From Maricaulis sp. (GTDB taxonomy: Bacteria > Pseudomonadota > Alphaproteobacteria > Caulobacterales > Maricaulaceae), in NCBI RefSeq assembly GCF_017643475.1, contig NZ_JAEPNI010000001.1:186001-250000 (forward strand): DNA of 64,000 bases, written 5' to 3'. The translations under genes were made by a program, and so were the position numbers. A model generated the notes under the pieces. The model ran no database searches and was not told where the DNA came from. It saw only the letters and a program-made list of their open reading frames with translations. This document shows positions 45,164 through 54,760 of this stretch, one piece after another. The stretch's first letter is position 1. Every line of letters begins with the position of its first letter.

Positions 45164-47257
45164 ATGGCGCCCATCCGCAAAGCGGTGTCGAGAGTCATGC
45201 GTTCGCTTGTGATGAAGTTCACTCTTCTCACCGGCGCTCTGATTTTCGCGATGACGTTCATGCTGATGACGTTGGAAAGCGTGTCCGCACAGCGCGAGAC
45301 GCGTAACCTTCTGATCGATCGCAATGTCGCTACACTCAGTTCCGCGGCCAGCCGGCTGGCTGATAGTTTCAATTCCCGTGATGTCGAGTTTGTCGGCGCG
45401 TTCCTGACAGAACTGCGCGACAATATGGGTGCAGACGAAATCTACGCGGTGAACAACCGCCGCGAGCTGTTTGTCGAGGCTCTTGCTGATCCGGCCAGCG
45501 CCGAAAACATCCGCACTTCCGCAATAGCCGTTTCCTCACTTGGTGCCGGTGATATCCGTCACGAACTCAACGGCACGATTCTGCAACTCGCAGTGCCGGC
45601 CTATACGAGCCAGCGTCGTCTTTCCGGTGTGATCTACGCCCAGCTTGAACTGACCGAGCTGGTGACCTCGCGCAATGACATGATCAAGCGCCAGGCCCTG
45701 CTGGCATTGTTCGCTCTGGGCATTTTCCTGCCACTGGCCGCGCTTCTCGTGGGACGCGCCCTGCGCCCGATCCAGACGCTGACCGAGGCAGCCCGTCATG
45801 CCTCTTCAAAGACACTTGATACCCGCATCCGCATCAATACAGGCGACGAGCTGGAAGTTCTGGCCAATGCCTTCAACCGCATGTTTGCGCGCCTGGACGG
45901 CAATCTGAAACGCATTCACCGCCTGGCCTATGTCGATATGGTCACCGAGCTGCCGAACCGGGAACGTTTTCGCAAGGAAACTGAACGTGTCGCTCGCCGC
46001 GCCTTGGAAGAAGACCATTCCGGCGCTGTGTTGTTCGTCGATCTCGACCGCTTCAAGCGCGTCAATGATAGTCTGGGTATCGGCGAAGGTGATCGCCTAT
46101 TGGAGATGGTCGGTCGCCGACTGACCGAAGTTGTCCGTGGCTGTGATCTTGCTGCCGACCGCATGGACGATCCATCCATGGTCGCCCGCCTGGGTGGTGA
46201 TGAGTTCACTGCCCTCCTGCCCAAGATCCATGACAGTGCTGACGCTGCGCGTGTCGCCAACAAGCTTGTCGACGCTATCCGTCTGCCGTTTGAAATCGGT
46301 GGCCACCAGGTCTTCCTGGGTGCCAGTATCGGTGTCGCTGTCTTCCCTCAGGATGGCGCTGACCCGGAAACACTGATGCGTCATGCCGACCTGGCCATGG
46401 CGCACGCCAAGCGCGCCGGTGGTGCCTCTGCTCAATTCTTCGAGCCGACCATGAACCAGTCCGCCTTCGAGCGCCTGGTGCTGGAAAACGAACTTCGTGA
46501 CGCCGTACAGAAAGACGAGCTGGTCGTCTTCTATCAGCCGAAAGTCCTGATGAAGGACGGTTCCATCGCCGGCGCTGAAGCGCTAGTACGCTGGCAGCAT
46601 CCGACGGCTGGACTGTTATCTCCGGGCGCTTTTATCGAGGCTGCGGAAGAATGCGGGCTGATTGGTGAAATTGGAGACTGGGTCCTGCGCCGGGCGTGCA
46701 AACAGGCTGCTGCCTGGCGTGCTGCAGGGCTGGAAATCCCGGTCGCCGTCAATGTGTCGGCGATGCAGTTCGACCGCGAAGGCTTCTCGCAGAGTGTACT
46801 TGATGCTCTTGAAGACGCCGAACTGCCTCCGCACCTGCTCGAGCTCGAGCTGACGGAATCGATTGCCATGGAAAATCCGGAGCGGGTGATCGAACAGGTC
46901 CAGCCGCTGCGCGACAAGGGTGTGAATTTCGCCATCGATGATTTTGGCACCGGCCATTCATCACTGGCCTATCTCACCCGCATGCCGTTCGACGTGTTCA
47001 AGATCGATATGAGCTTTGTCCGCAACATGACGACGGATCCGCATGCCCGCATCGTTGTCGAGACGATCCTGGCCATGGCCAAGTCCCTCAAGCTGGAAAC
47101 GGTCGCCGAGGGTGTGGAAACACCCGAACAGATGACCATGCTCAAGGCGATGGGCGCGACCCTTGCCCAGGGTTTCCTGTTCGGCCGTCCGATGCCGTAT
47201 GACCAGTTCATGGAGTATGCCGAGGACGCTTTTGTCCCGCGTGCCGTGGGTGAATAG
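45164..47257 (+). CDS. Membrane-bound GGDEF-EAL protein (c-di-GMP turnover)
   Basis: 697 residues. Two membrane spans (about 18-38 and 178-200) enclose a periplasmic sensor region, then a HAMP domain (about 200-250). The GGDEF domain has the intact motif GGDEF at 344-348 (cyclase). The EAL domain has EAL at 472-474, DDFGTGHSSL and ETVAEGVET, so the phosphodiesterase site also looks complete. The usual inhibitory RxxD five residues before GGDEF is missing, because a short insertion (DRMDDPSMV) occupies the place. It is probably bifunctional, or switched by its sensor. Confidence 0.93.
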   Translation: MAPIRKAVSRVMRSLVMKFTLLTGALIFAMTFMLMTLESVSAQRETRNLLIDRNVATLSSAASRLADSFNSRDVEFVGAFLTELRDNMGADEIYAVNNRRELFVEALADPASAENIRTSAIAVSSLGAGDIRHELNGTILQLAVPAYTSQRRLSGVIYAQLELTELVTSRNDMIKRQALLALFALGIFLPLAALLVGRALRPIQTLTEAARHASSKTLDTRIRINTGDELEVLANAFNRMFARLDGNLKRIHRLAYVDMVTELPNRERFRKETERVARRALEEDHSGAVLFVDLDRFKRVNDSLGIGEGDRLLEMVGRRLTEVVRGCDLAADRMDDPSMVARLGGDEFTALLPKIHDSADAARVANKLVDAIRLPFEIGGHQVFLGASIGVAVFPQDGADPETLMRHADLAMAHAKRAGGASAQFFEPTMNQSAFERLVLENELRDAVQKDELVVFYQPKVLMKDGSIAGAEALVRWQHPTAGLLSPGAFIEAAEECGLIGEIGDWVLRRACKQAAAWRAAGLEIPVAVNVSAMQFDREGFSQSVLDALEDAELPPHLLELELTESIAMENPERVIEQVQPLRDKGVNFAIDDFGTGHSSLAYLTRMPFDVFKIDMSFVRNMTTDPHARIVVETILAMAKSLKLETVAEGVETPEQMTMLKAMGATLAQGFLFGRPMPYDQFMEYAEDAFVPRAVGE

Positions 47258-47324
47258 GGCCTGACAATACACTCCGTTCTGGACCAAGGGGTTGATCCGG
47301 CAGGCCGGATTGGCCAAATGCTTG

Positions 47325-47338
47325 GTTTCACGTGAAAC
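47325..47338. promoter_or_regulatory. parS: parS centromere site (ParB binding)
   Basis: GTTTCACGTGAAAC, a perfect 14-bp palindrome equal to the core of the bacterial parS consensus. Only the outermost bases of the 16-mer differ. It lies 12 nt before hslV and about 9.8 kb from the predicted oriC, the range known in Caulobacter (about 8 kb). No second perfect copy was seen in the window. Confidence 0.85.
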
Positions 47339-47350
47339 GGAGCTGCCAGC

Positions 47351-47911
47351 ATGACCCAGGATTACGCAGACGCCTCTCAATGGCGCGGAACCACGATCTG
47401 CGCGGTTCGCAAGGGTGGTCGGCTGGTCATCGCCGGTGATGGCCAGGTCTCGATCGGGCCCACGGTCATGAAAGGCAATGCCAAAAAGGTCCGCCGCCTG
47501 GCGGGTGGTCGGGTTGTCGCCGGTTTCGCTGGCGCGACCGCCGATGCCTTCGCCCTGTTTGAACGCCTCGAAGCCAAGCTGGAACAACACCCGGCCCAGC
47601 TTGCCAGGGCCTGCGTAGAGCTGGCCAAGGATTGGCGCACGGATCGTTACATGCGGCGCCTTGAAGCGATGCTGATCGTCGCCGACGCCGACGCGACATT
47701 CCTGCTCACGGGTGCTGGTGATGTGCTGGAACCGGAAGACGGTGTTGTCGCAGTCGGATCCGGAGGCAATTACGCCCTCTCCGCGGCGCGCGCCCTGATG
47801 CATTATGAAGACGATCCGGAAGTCATCGCCCGCAAGGCCATGGCCATCGCATCGCGCATCTGCGTCTACACCAATGACAATCTGACGGTCGAGACGATCG
47901 AGGCCGGCTAG
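47351..47911 (+). CDS. hslV: ATP-dependent protease subunit HslV (ClpQ)
   Basis: Proteolytic core of the HslUV protease. 186 residues. The catalytic N-terminal Thr must be Thr14 or Thr15 in [14 protein letters not shown], so a propeptide of about 13-14 residues has to be removed. E. coli HslV only loses Met. Such short propeptides are common in Alphaproteobacteria. Other motifs: [37 protein letters not shown] and [14 protein letters not shown]. The partner hslU is 1.05 kb away, separated by two minus-strand genes. Its TAG overlaps the convergent gene in CTAG. Confidence 0.96.
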   Translation: MTQDYADASQWRGTTICAVRKGGRLVIAGDGQVSIGPTVMKGNAKKVRRLAGGRVVAGFAGATADAFALFERLEAKLEQHPAQLARACVELAKDWRTDRYMRRLEAMLIVADADATFLLTGAGDVLEPEDGVVAVGSGGNYALSAARALMHYEDDPEVIARKAMAIASRICVYTNDNLTVETIEAG

Positions 47912-48414
47912 CGCTTCTTCTTCCAGAACTGATCACGATCCAGCACATCCTCGGCCCAGAGATTGATGATCAGCGTCGTCAGCAAAAGCTGGAAAACGAG
48001 GATCGGACCAAACGTCGGAAACCCGGCTATTCCATTGAACAACACGTTCGTGGACAGGATAAGGCTGTCGACTCGATAAAGTATGAAGGACAGAAGGAAA
48101 GCGGGCACCGTCATCGCGCTGCGCCGGAGCATCAACCAGACACACGCCCACGACAGGACAAGCGAGGAATAGAAGGCGACTTCCTGCTGCCAGTTGAGCG
48201 ATGCGAAAAAGCCATACGCATCCCAGTTCCACAGGCCCTGTGGCCAGACTTGCAGCACAACCAGAAGCTCGATCACCGCCCAGCCGGTCGAGTAGACGTT
48301 CATGATGACGAGCAACCCCATGGCCACGCCATAAAGTCTGCGATGGCGTAGTACCATGACGGGTCTGGTTGCCAGCGTCATGTCTCCGGTTTCGGTGGAA
48401 TCGGCCCCTGTCAT
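47908..48414 (-). CDS. Membrane protein of unknown function
   Basis: 168 residues with about four spans (about 32-52, 75-95, 100-118, 128-155) and a [11 protein letters not shown] loop. The short C-terminal tail is Lys rich (FWKKKR). No family recognised. It lies on the strand opposite to hslV and hslU, between them. Its start at 48414 is 56 nt after the VOC gene stop, so these two may be co-transcribed. Confidence 0.65.
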   Translation of the reverse strand: MTGADSTETGDMTLATRPVMVLRHRRLYGVAMGLLVIMNVYSTGWAVIELLVVLQVWPQGLWNWDAYGFFASLNWQQEVAFYSSLVLSWACVWLMLRRSAMTVPAFLLSFILYRVDSLILSTNVLFNGIAGFPTFGPILVFQLLLTTLIINLWAEDVLDRDQFWKKKR

Positions 48415-48470
48415 AAGCGAATTCTGGATTTCGCCCGTAACCGTGTCAAAACATTCCAGGCTTTGGATTA

Positions 48471-48890
48471 TTACCTGGCGAACACTTGGTCATCGTTGCG
48501 GAAGCTCTTGAATTCGAGTGCATTCCCTGCGGGGTCACGAACAAAGAATGTTCCCTGTTCTCCAGACTCGCCGGCAAAACGCACATAGGGCTCGATGACA
48601 AACTCTGTGCCTGCGTTTCGAAAACGGTGAGCCAGGGTTTGCCATTCATCCCATTCCAGGATGACACCGAAATGGCGAACAGGAACCTGTTTCCCGTCAA
48701 CATGGCCGGTTTGGGCGGGCGCACACTCCTCGGGCGCCAGATGAGCCACCACCTGATGACCGAACATGTTGAAATCAATCCAGTTGTTCGAAGATCGCCC
48801 CTCAGAACACCCCATCAGACCCGCATAGAAACTGCGCGCCGCCTCAAGATCATTGACAGGAAAGGCGAGGTGGAAACGGGGTCGCGTCAT
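48471..48890 (-). CDS. VOC (glyoxalase/dioxygenase superfamily) protein
   Basis: 139 residues from ATG 48890 ([21 protein letters not shown]). Two beta-alpha-beta-beta-beta repeats are apparent: [22 protein letters not shown] and [19 protein letters not shown], ending [16 protein letters not shown]. Potential metal ligands are His7, His77 and the C-terminal Glu in ALEFKS. Substrate is unknown. It is divergent from hslU with less than 70 nt between starts, so the promoters must overlap. Confidence 0.82.
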   Translation of the reverse strand: MTRPRFHLAFPVNDLEAARSFYAGLMGCSEGRSSNNWIDFNMFGHQVVAHLAPEECAPAQTGHVDGKQVPVRHFGVILEWDEWQTLAHRFRNAGTEFVIEPYVRFAGESGEQGTFFVRDPAGNALEFKSFRNDDQVFAR

Positions 48891-48957
48891 AACGGATCTC
48901 ACATCAGGACTGGTTTTGCTTCTTCGCTCTGATTACATCCTTATCACCGAACAACAA

Positions 48958-50283
48958 ATGGCTCGCCCGATGACTGACTTCTCGCCCCGCGAAATCGTAT
49001 CCGAACTCGACCGCCACATCGTTGGCCAGGCCGAGGCCAAGAAAGCTGTCGCCATTGCCCTGCGCAATCGCTGGCGCCGTCGGCAGCTGGATGCGGATCT
49101 GGCTGAGGAAGTCACGCCGAAAAATATTCTGATGATCGGCCCCACCGGTGTCGGCAAGACCGAGATTTCTCGCCGTCTGGCCAAACTGGCCCAGGCTCCT
49201 TTCATCAAGATCGAAGCAACGAAATTCACCGAGGTGGGTTATGTCGGCCGCGATGTCGACCAGATCGCGCGCGACCTCGTTGAAATCGCCATAAGCCTGG
49301 TGCGCGAGAAAAAGCGCGAGGAAGTCAAAGCCAAGGCCCATGCCGCAGCGGAGAACCGTGTGCTGGAAGCACTTGTCGGCCCTACCGCCAGCGAGTCCAC
49401 ACGGGACAGTTTCCGCAAACGCCTGCGGACCGGGGAGCTCGACGACAAGGATGTCGAGATCAAGATCTCCGAAACCAGCTCCCCGCTACAGATGCTGGAC
49501 ATTCCCGGCATGCCGGCGGGCGGTGGTGGCGCCGGTGTGCTCAATCTCGGCGACCTCTTGGGCAAGGGTTTCGGCCAGCAGTCCAAGACTGTGCGCATGA
49601 AGGTCAAGGACGCCTATGAGCCACTGATCAACGAGGAAGCCGACAAGCTGATCGACGACGCCCAGATCACCGCAGAAGCGATCAAGCTGGCCGAGAATGA
49701 AGGCATTGTTTTCCTGGACGAAATCGACAAGATCGCCGCCCGTTCCGACGCCCGTGGCGGGGATGTCAGCCGTGAAGGCGTTCAGCGTGACCTTCTGCCC
49801 CTGATCGAAGGAACCACTGTTTCGACCAAGCACGGCGCCGTGAAGACAGACCACATCCTCTTCATCGCCTCGGGCGCATTCCACGTGGCCAAACCCTCCG
49901 ACATGCTGCCCGAGCTGCAGGGTCGCCTGCCAATCCGGGTCGAACTGTCAGCGCTGACCAAGGCAGATTTCCAGCGTATCCTCACGGAACCGGAAGCCAG
50001 CCTCATCCGCCAGTACACGGAATTGCTGAAGACCGAGGGTGTCACCCTGGAATTCGGCGAGGATGCGATCGACGCGATCGCCGAACTGGCGGCCAATGTG
50101 AACTCGACTGTCGAGAATATCGGTGCGCGCCGGCTTCAGACCATCATGGAAAAGCTGGTCGAGGATATTTCCTTCACCGCTTCCGACCGTGATGGCGAGA
50201 CGATCCGGATTGACGCCGATTATGTTCGGGAACAGGTCGGTGAACTGGCCAAGAATGCAGATCTGAGCAAGTTCATTCTCTAG
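48958..50283 (+). CDS. hslU: ATP-dependent protease ATPase subunit HslU (ClpY)
   Basis: AAA+ unfoldase that feeds HslV. 441 residues from ATG 48958, or 437 from ATG 48970 ([14 protein letters not shown]), which aligns better with E. coli HslU. Walker [15 protein letters not shown], Walker [12 protein letters not shown], sensor [16 protein letters not shown], the inserted I domain (about 110-240) with the Gly-rich loop [19 protein letters not shown], and the C-terminus ending SKFIL that docks into HslV. The stop overlaps the convergent smr gene by 11 nt. Confidence 0.96.
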   Translation: MARPMTDFSPREIVSELDRHIVGQAEAKKAVAIALRNRWRRRQLDADLAEEVTPKNILMIGPTGVGKTEISRRLAKLAQAPFIKIEATKFTEVGYVGRDVDQIARDLVEIAISLVREKKREEVKAKAHAAAENRVLEALVGPTASESTRDSFRKRLRTGELDDKDVEIKISETSSPLQMLDIPGMPAGGGGAGVLNLGDLLGKGFGQQSKTVRMKVKDAYEPLINEEADKLIDDAQITAEAIKLAENEGIVFLDEIDKIAARSDARGGDVSREGVQRDLLPLIEGTTVSTKHGAVKTDHILFIASGAFHVAKPSDMLPELQGRLPIRVELSALTKADFQRILTEPEASLIRQYTELLKTEGVTLEFGEDAIDAIAELAANVNSTVENIGARRLQTIMEKLVEDISFTASDRDGETIRIDADYVREQVGELAKNADLSKFIL

Positions 50284-50878
50284 GCAGGGCTGATTTCGGG
50301 CTTACCCTCAGAGTGACATAAAACGCCCCGGCGCCGCCGTGCCGCGTATGCGCGGACGAGTACCCTGACACCCACTGACGCAAAGTAGAATTACCAAGCC
50401 ATTCCGGTAATTTACGCCTAAGAACCCCAGGCTTTTCTGGATAATCCCACGGCGCGTCTTCTCGATCTCTCTGGGACAGGCCCTTGCCGGTGATCACCAG
50501 CACATTGCGATAGCCCTCACTCCAGGCCATGCGCAGAAAGTGAGTCAGGGTGGACAATGCCTGGTCCTGGGTCAGCCCGTGCAGATCTATGCGCGCATCC
50601 AGCTCCAGCTTGCCCCGCCGATGGCGACGCTCCGCACTCCGGTCAACCGGCACGGGGACATGATGATGGGGCGGATGCGAATGATTGGGCCGACGCGCAG
50701 GTTTTTTCGCGGGAGATCGGGACTTGGTCTTCGGTTTGGGGTGTTCAGGGCGCGCCGAGGGCGCAGCAATCTCATCCTCAAGCGAGCGCTTCCTGCTCTC
50801 GTCAATCGGGGTCACAGATCGCGCAATCTTGCGCCATTCCGCCTTTTCACCCGGGCTGAGGACACGTTTGCGGATCAT
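50273..50878 (-). CDS. Smr-domain protein
   Basis: 201 residues from ATG 50878. A GTG one codon earlier is possible. The first half is a basic, low-complexity region with Pro/His/Lys runs ([25 protein letters not shown]). The second half is the Smr (MutS2 C-terminal) domain: [35 protein letters not shown] and [16 protein letters not shown]. Smr domains nick or bind nucleic acids, and stand-alone forms act on RNA or DNA in quality control. It is co-directional with mltA and timA, a conserved origin-proximal set. Confidence 0.9.
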   Translation of the reverse strand: MIRKRVLSPGEKAEWRKIARSVTPIDESRKRSLEDEIAAPSARPEHPKPKTKSRSPAKKPARRPNHSHPPHHHVPVPVDRSAERRHRRGKLELDARIDLHGLTQDQALSTLTHFLRMAWSEGYRNVLVITGKGLSQRDREDAPWDYPEKPGVLRRKLPEWLGNSTLRQWVSGYSSAHTRHGGAGAFYVTLRVSPKSALPRE

Positions 50879-50887
50879 CACAAAACC

Positions 50888-52138
50888 CTAGGCCGGCGGG
50901 GTGGCATCGATAATACGCTGGGCGACAGCGGTCGGTAAAAGAACGTACCAGCTGGCCTGGGCGCGGGTCGTGCCTGCGCGACGTTCCGCTGTATCGTCCC
51001 AGCCCCAGAAAAAATCACCCCGGATAGGACCATTGATAGCACCGCCGGAATCCTGGGCAACCACCAGGCCCGACCACGTATCCAGCTCCGGCAGATCAGC
51101 ACTCAGCCAGATCGGCACGCCGTGCGCATGCTGCGAGGTATCGACGGCGATAGATGCCATGGGTGTCAGCGCAACGCCGGATGAGCCCGACGGTCCGAGG
51201 TCAGGATCGGTCAATGGCTGGGTCTGGAAAAAGACGTAACGTGGATTGACCGCAAAAAGCTCTGCCGTAGCCTCAGGTCCATTGTCATTGAGCCACCGCT
51301 CAATCCCCTGTTTCGACGCTGCGTGACGCTCGAGCTCACCGCGGCGGATCAATTCACGACCAATAGATCGGTAGGGCAGGCCATTATGCGCGGCAAAAGC
51401 GGCACGCTCCTGCCTCCCGTCAGGATAAACCAGACGGCCAGATCCCTGGATCTGCAGGAAAAACACGTCGATAGGGCGTCCCCAGGCGATGACCTCTCCG
51501 CGATCCTGACGCTCGATTTCATCGCGATCGCGATAGTAAACCAGCTGACCATTTTCGACACGACCGACCAGCCGACGTCCGGCCAATTCCTCATCAAACC
51601 GGCCCAGATCGACCGTCACCAGGTCATCCGGTCTGCGACGAAGCGGTTGGGCGAACTCGACGGAGGATTCCTCGCGCACTTCCACAAAGGGTTCATAATA
51701 TCCAGTCAGCAGGCCCGTTTCGGCTGGCTCAACCGTGTCATCTTCACCCACAGCGATGATGCGGATAGGTGTGAACACAGCTTCCAGCGCTTGGCGACGA
51801 GAGGCCGGATCACTACCTGCCATGGTCGCCGCTGCACAGGCACCGCGCCAGTCACCGACCGTTCCTGCCCATTCCGCTCGTGGATTGAGAGGACGATCCT
51901 CCGCCCGGCCGTGCCATTGCTCGCAAGATCGCAGGAAAGCCGAAATACCTGCTAGAGGGTCGCTGGACTGCCAGTCGCGCAAGGCATCCCAGTGAGCCGG
52001 GACAAGCTGAAGCTGATCGGGCAGAACAACTTCCGGCTCCGGTGTTGCTTCGACCGGTTCTTCGACGGGTTCAGGTTGCTGGCATGCCGCCAGGAAGACC
52101 AGGCTGGAAATCAGGCCGCGCCTAAGCCACGGAGACAC
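50888..52138 (-). CDS. mltA: Membrane-bound lytic murein transglycosylase A
   Basis: Cleaves glycan strands to 1,6-anhydromuropeptides. 416 residues from GTG 52138, chosen because GGGAG lies 7 nt upstream and it gives a clean lipoprotein signal (LISSLVFLAAC, Cys about 19). The start is inside the last codons of timA. MltA motifs: GLLTGYYEPFVEV, FFLQIQGSGRLVYPDG and the catalytic-Asp region VAQDSGGAINGPIRGDFFWGWDD. The AmpG-like permease at 9.9 kb could recycle its products. Confidence 0.93.
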   Translation of the reverse strand: MSPWLRRGLISSLVFLAACQQPEPVEEPVEATPEPEVVLPDQLQLVPAHWDALRDWQSSDPLAGISAFLRSCEQWHGRAEDRPLNPRAEWAGTVGDWRGACAAATMAGSDPASRRQALEAVFTPIRIIAVGEDDTVEPAETGLLTGYYEPFVEVREESSVEFAQPLRRRPDDLVTVDLGRFDEELAGRRLVGRVENGQLVYYRDRDEIERQDRGEVIAWGRPIDVFFLQIQGSGRLVYPDGRQERAAFAAHNGLPYRSIGRELIRRGELERHAASKQGIERWLNDNGPEATAELFAVNPRYVFFQTQPLTDPDLGPSGSSGVALTPMASIAVDTSQHAHGVPIWLSADLPELDTWSGLVVAQDSGGAINGPIRGDFFWGWDDTAERRAGTTRAQASWYVLLPTAVAQRIIDATPPA

Positions 52139-52751
52139 TGGACAGCTCCCAATTGGGATCAGAGCTCGTGGTCTTGCGCTGGAAAGTCCAGTATTCCACC
52201 GTCTTTGCCAGATTGGCGAGATCACCGCTGACAAGTTTGCCCGTTTCATCACGCGTTTCGGTCGCAATCTCTGCCTCGAAACGGATTTTCACCCGGGCCG
52301 TGCCCGAATGGTGTTCCGCCTCGGTAATATCCGCAGATTTGATGCGATCGATTTCGGAATTGACCGTTTCTCCACGTTTATCGCGAGCATCGATTGCCGA
52401 GACATAGCGTTTGAGTACATCCGGCGCGAGCAAGTCTGAGAGCGCGTCGCGATCGCCGGCGGCAAAGGCTTCGACAATCATGCGATAGGCCCGCTTGGCG
52501 CCAACAACAAACTCGTTTGGGTCGAAACGGCTGTCAGCTGCAGCTATCGCTTCCAGGCCGGCCGCGGCCGGACCCTCAAACGCCGGACGCAGTGGGGAAG
52601 TCGATCCCGGCATGCCGATCCCAGCGGGCGAGACATTGTCAGAGCTAGGTGCCTCCATATGGCCTTCATGCCGCCCCAGCACAGTGAACAGCTTGAATCC
52701 AAAAAACACGGCTATGCCGCCGAAAATGAGAATGGTGAGTAGATCGATCAT
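52122..52751 (-). CDS. Tim44/TimA-family protein
   Basis: 209 residues. An N-terminal membrane anchor (LLTILIFGGIAVFFGFKLF, about 4-22), a low-complexity linker, then a Tim44-like domain (about 75-205) with FAAGDRDALSDLLAPDVLKRYVSAI and ARVKIRFEAEI. Relatives of mitochondrial Tim44 are placed beside mltA and secB in many Alphaproteobacteria and are thought to be inner-membrane adaptors. It overlaps the mltA start by 17 nt. It is divergent from secB (187 nt, no gene between). Confidence 0.88.
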   Translation of the reverse strand: MIDLLTILIFGGIAVFFGFKLFTVLGRHEGHMEAPSSDNVSPAGIGMPGSTSPLRPAFEGPAAAGLEAIAAADSRFDPNEFVVGAKRAYRMIVEAFAAGDRDALSDLLAPDVLKRYVSAIDARDKRGETVNSEIDRIKSADITEAEHHSGTARVKIRFEAEIATETRDETGKLVSGDLANLAKTVEYWTFQRKTTSSDPNWELSSVSVA

Positions 52752-52938
52752 TCCGTCAGCGTCCTGATTGGCTGTCCAGTTGGCACCAAATTCAATACTA
52801 GAACATTTTGGCGCTTCGTCAGCTAGTTCAATATCAGGCTTACAGCTTGCCGCCCTATCGCTCGCATGCTAACCGGCCCGCTTCGTATATCTGGCCCCTT
52901 GGGCCTGTTAATCAACGCTGACCCGCCAGGGGACAATT

Positions 52939-53457
52939 ATGGCCGACGCTCCGAACACGCCTGCAGAAGGCGAAATGCCGAAAGCTCCGTCGCTTCGCAT
53001 CCTCACCCAGTTCATCAAGGACCTCTCCTTCGAGAACCCGTCCTACACGGATTCTGCACGCAGCTCGAAGCCGCCGAACATTGATCTGGGAATTGACGTC
53101 CAGGCACGCACCATCAGCCCCGACACGTATGAAGTCACGCTGAACTTCTCGGCGCGTGCGGCTGGCGAAAATGATGACGTCGTCTTCATTGCAGAGCTGG
53201 CCTATGCCGGCCTGTTCCAGATGGCGAACATTGCAGATGCCGACCGTGAGCCTTTCCTGCTGATCGAATGCCCGCGCATGATCTTCCCGTTCGCCCGTCG
53301 TATCCTGGCGGACGTCACGCGTGATGGTGGCTTCCCGCCGCTGATGCTGGACCCGGTCGATTTCGCGAACCTTTACCGTGCTCAGCTGGCCAAACGTGCT
53401 GCAGCTGCCCCGGGCGCCGACACCAATGGCAATGGCGAGCCGGCTGCTGCCAACTAA
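52939..53457 (+). CDS. secB: Protein-export chaperone SecB
   Basis: Tetrameric chaperone that keeps presecretory proteins unfolded and hands them to SecA. 172 residues from ATG 52939 with AGGGGA upstream. Family core: LRILTQFIKDLSFENPS, YEVTLNFSARA, LAYAGLFQMANI, IECPRMIFPFARRILADVTRDGGFPPLMLDPVDFANLY. The Ala/Gly-rich tail is longer than in E. coli. Its stop overlaps that of convergent dnaQ (CTAA). Confidence 0.96.
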   Translation: MADAPNTPAEGEMPKAPSLRILTQFIKDLSFENPSYTDSARSSKPPNIDLGIDVQARTISPDTYEVTLNFSARAAGENDDVVFIAELAYAGLFQMANIADADREPFLLIECPRMIFPFARRILADVTRDGGFPPLMLDPVDFANLYRAQLAKRAAAAPGADTNGNGEPAAAN

Positions 53458-54149
53458 TTCAGCGCTTTAAGCTGTTTCCAGAGCGCGTCTTCGCCCATTT
53501 CGTCGATAAAGGCGGCGTGGGCGGCGCGCTCTGTTTCGTTGACGCGACCTGATAACTCGCGTGACCGCACCGGACGAACAGGGAATTCAACCTTGCCGCC
53601 ACTGGTTTCCGCTTTGCCGGCCAAGTCCAGCGCGCGAGTCCGACCTCCAGTCAGCTCAAGATAAACTTCCGCCAACAATAGGGAGTCAATCAGAGCGCCG
53701 TGTTTCTCTCGTGTTTCCAGCGAGATATCAAAACGCTTACACAAGGCGTCCAGGGATACATAACTGCCCGGGAACATGGCCCGGGCGATGCGCGCTGTAT
53801 CCTTGAACCGGTTTTCGGCATACGGCTGCTTGCCGAGCCGGACCATTTCCATATTGATGAAACCCCGGTCAAACGGCGCATTGTGTGCGACCATGACGGC
53901 ATCACCGACAAAATCGATAAAGTCCTGTGCGACTTCGGCAAATACCGGCTTGTCTGCGAGGAAATCATCCGTAAGGCCGGTAATCTCGACAACTTCCTGG
54001 GGCGTGGAACGTTCTGGATTGATATAGGCGTGAAACGTCTTGCCTGTTGGAATGCAATCGATGACCTCGACACAGCCCAGTTCGGTGATGCGATCACCAC
54101 CATTGGCTTCAAGCCCGGTCGTCTCGGTATCGAATACAATCTCGCGCAT
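53454..54149 (-). CDS. dnaQ: DNA polymerase III epsilon subunit (3'-5' proofreading exonuclease)
   Basis: 231 residues. Exo I FDTETTGLE (Asp7, Glu9), Exo II AHNAPFDRGFINME and Exo III HGALIDSLLLAEVYLEL carry all catalytic acids and the His. The clamp/alpha-binding C-terminal tail is present (ELSGRVNETERAAHAAF). Start ATG 54149 overlaps the coaE stop by one base (TGATG). The dnaQ-coaE-aroE-maf order next to the origin is typical of Caulobacter-like genomes. Confidence 0.95.
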   Translation of the reverse strand: MREIVFDTETTGLEANGGDRITELGCVEVIDCIPTGKTFHAYINPERSTPQEVVEITGLTDDFLADKPVFAEVAQDFIDFVGDAVMVAHNAPFDRGFINMEMVRLGKQPYAENRFKDTARIARAMFPGSYVSLDALCKRFDISLETREKHGALIDSLLLAEVYLELTGGRTRALDLAGKAETSGGKVEFPVRPVRSRELSGRVNETERAAHAAFIDEMGEDALWKQLKALN

Positions 54150-54760
54150 CAGCCCAGTTCGCCCTCTGTCTTGCGTCGCCGAATATCTGCCAGAATATCG
54201 CGCACCTGTTCGCGCGCCAGATCAAGACCCTGAGAGGTCTCAACCGCGTAATCCGACCGTTTGAGCTTTTCCGTTTCTGGCATCTGTCTGGCAAGGATCA
54301 AATCCAGCTTTTCTTCAGTCATGCCTGGCCGATCCAGTACGCGCTTGCGACGAACATTGTCAGGAGCATGACAGACAATGATGACATCGACAGCCTCTTC
54401 ACCGCCAGTTTCAAAGAGAAGCGGAATATCAAAGAGAACGGCCTCGGCCTGGTCATTTCTTGCCGCTTGCAGGAAAGCTTCGCGCGCCGACTCCACGAGC
54501 GGATGAACAATCGCCTCAAGTTGCGCAAAACCTGCCGGATCTACCTTCAGAACCGCGGATAACCGAGCCCGGTCAACCGCACCGTCAGTGATCACATCAC
54601 CGAAGACAGCGGCGATGGGTTCAACAGCCGCGCCGCCAGCAGCGTAAAGTGCGTGGACGGCCGCATCGGAATCGAAAACCGGAACACCTTCGGCCGCGAA
54701 CAGAGCAGCTGTTGCTGACTTACCCATGCCAATCGATCCGGTGAGGCCCATGCGGATCAT
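54149..54760 (-). CDS. coaE: Dephospho-CoA kinase
   Basis: Last step of coenzyme A synthesis. 203 residues. The P loop is GLTGSIGMGKSATAAL (residues 5-20). The substrate-binding VFDSDAAVHALY and IDIPLLFETGGEEAVD-like FDIPLLFETGG follow, then RVLDRPGMTEEKLDLILARQMP, the lid. It overlaps aroE by ATGA and dnaQ by TGATG, so the whole set is translationally coupled. Confidence 0.95.
   Translation of the reverse strand: MIRMGLTGSIGMGKSATAALFAAEGVPVFDSDAAVHALYAAGGAAVEPIAAVFGDVITDGAVDRARLSAVLKVDPAGFAQLEAIVHPLVESAREAFLQAARNDQAEAVLFDIPLLFETGGEEAVDVIIVCHAPDNVRRKRVLDRPGMTEEKLDLILARQMPETEKLKRSDYAVETSQGLDLAREQVRDILADIRRRKTEGELG

Noticed and set aside
49879-49888. Second parS-like site (TTCCACGTGG) in hslU
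   Set aside because: Only the central 10 bp match. The right arm (CCAA) does not continue the palindrome, and the sequence is coding.
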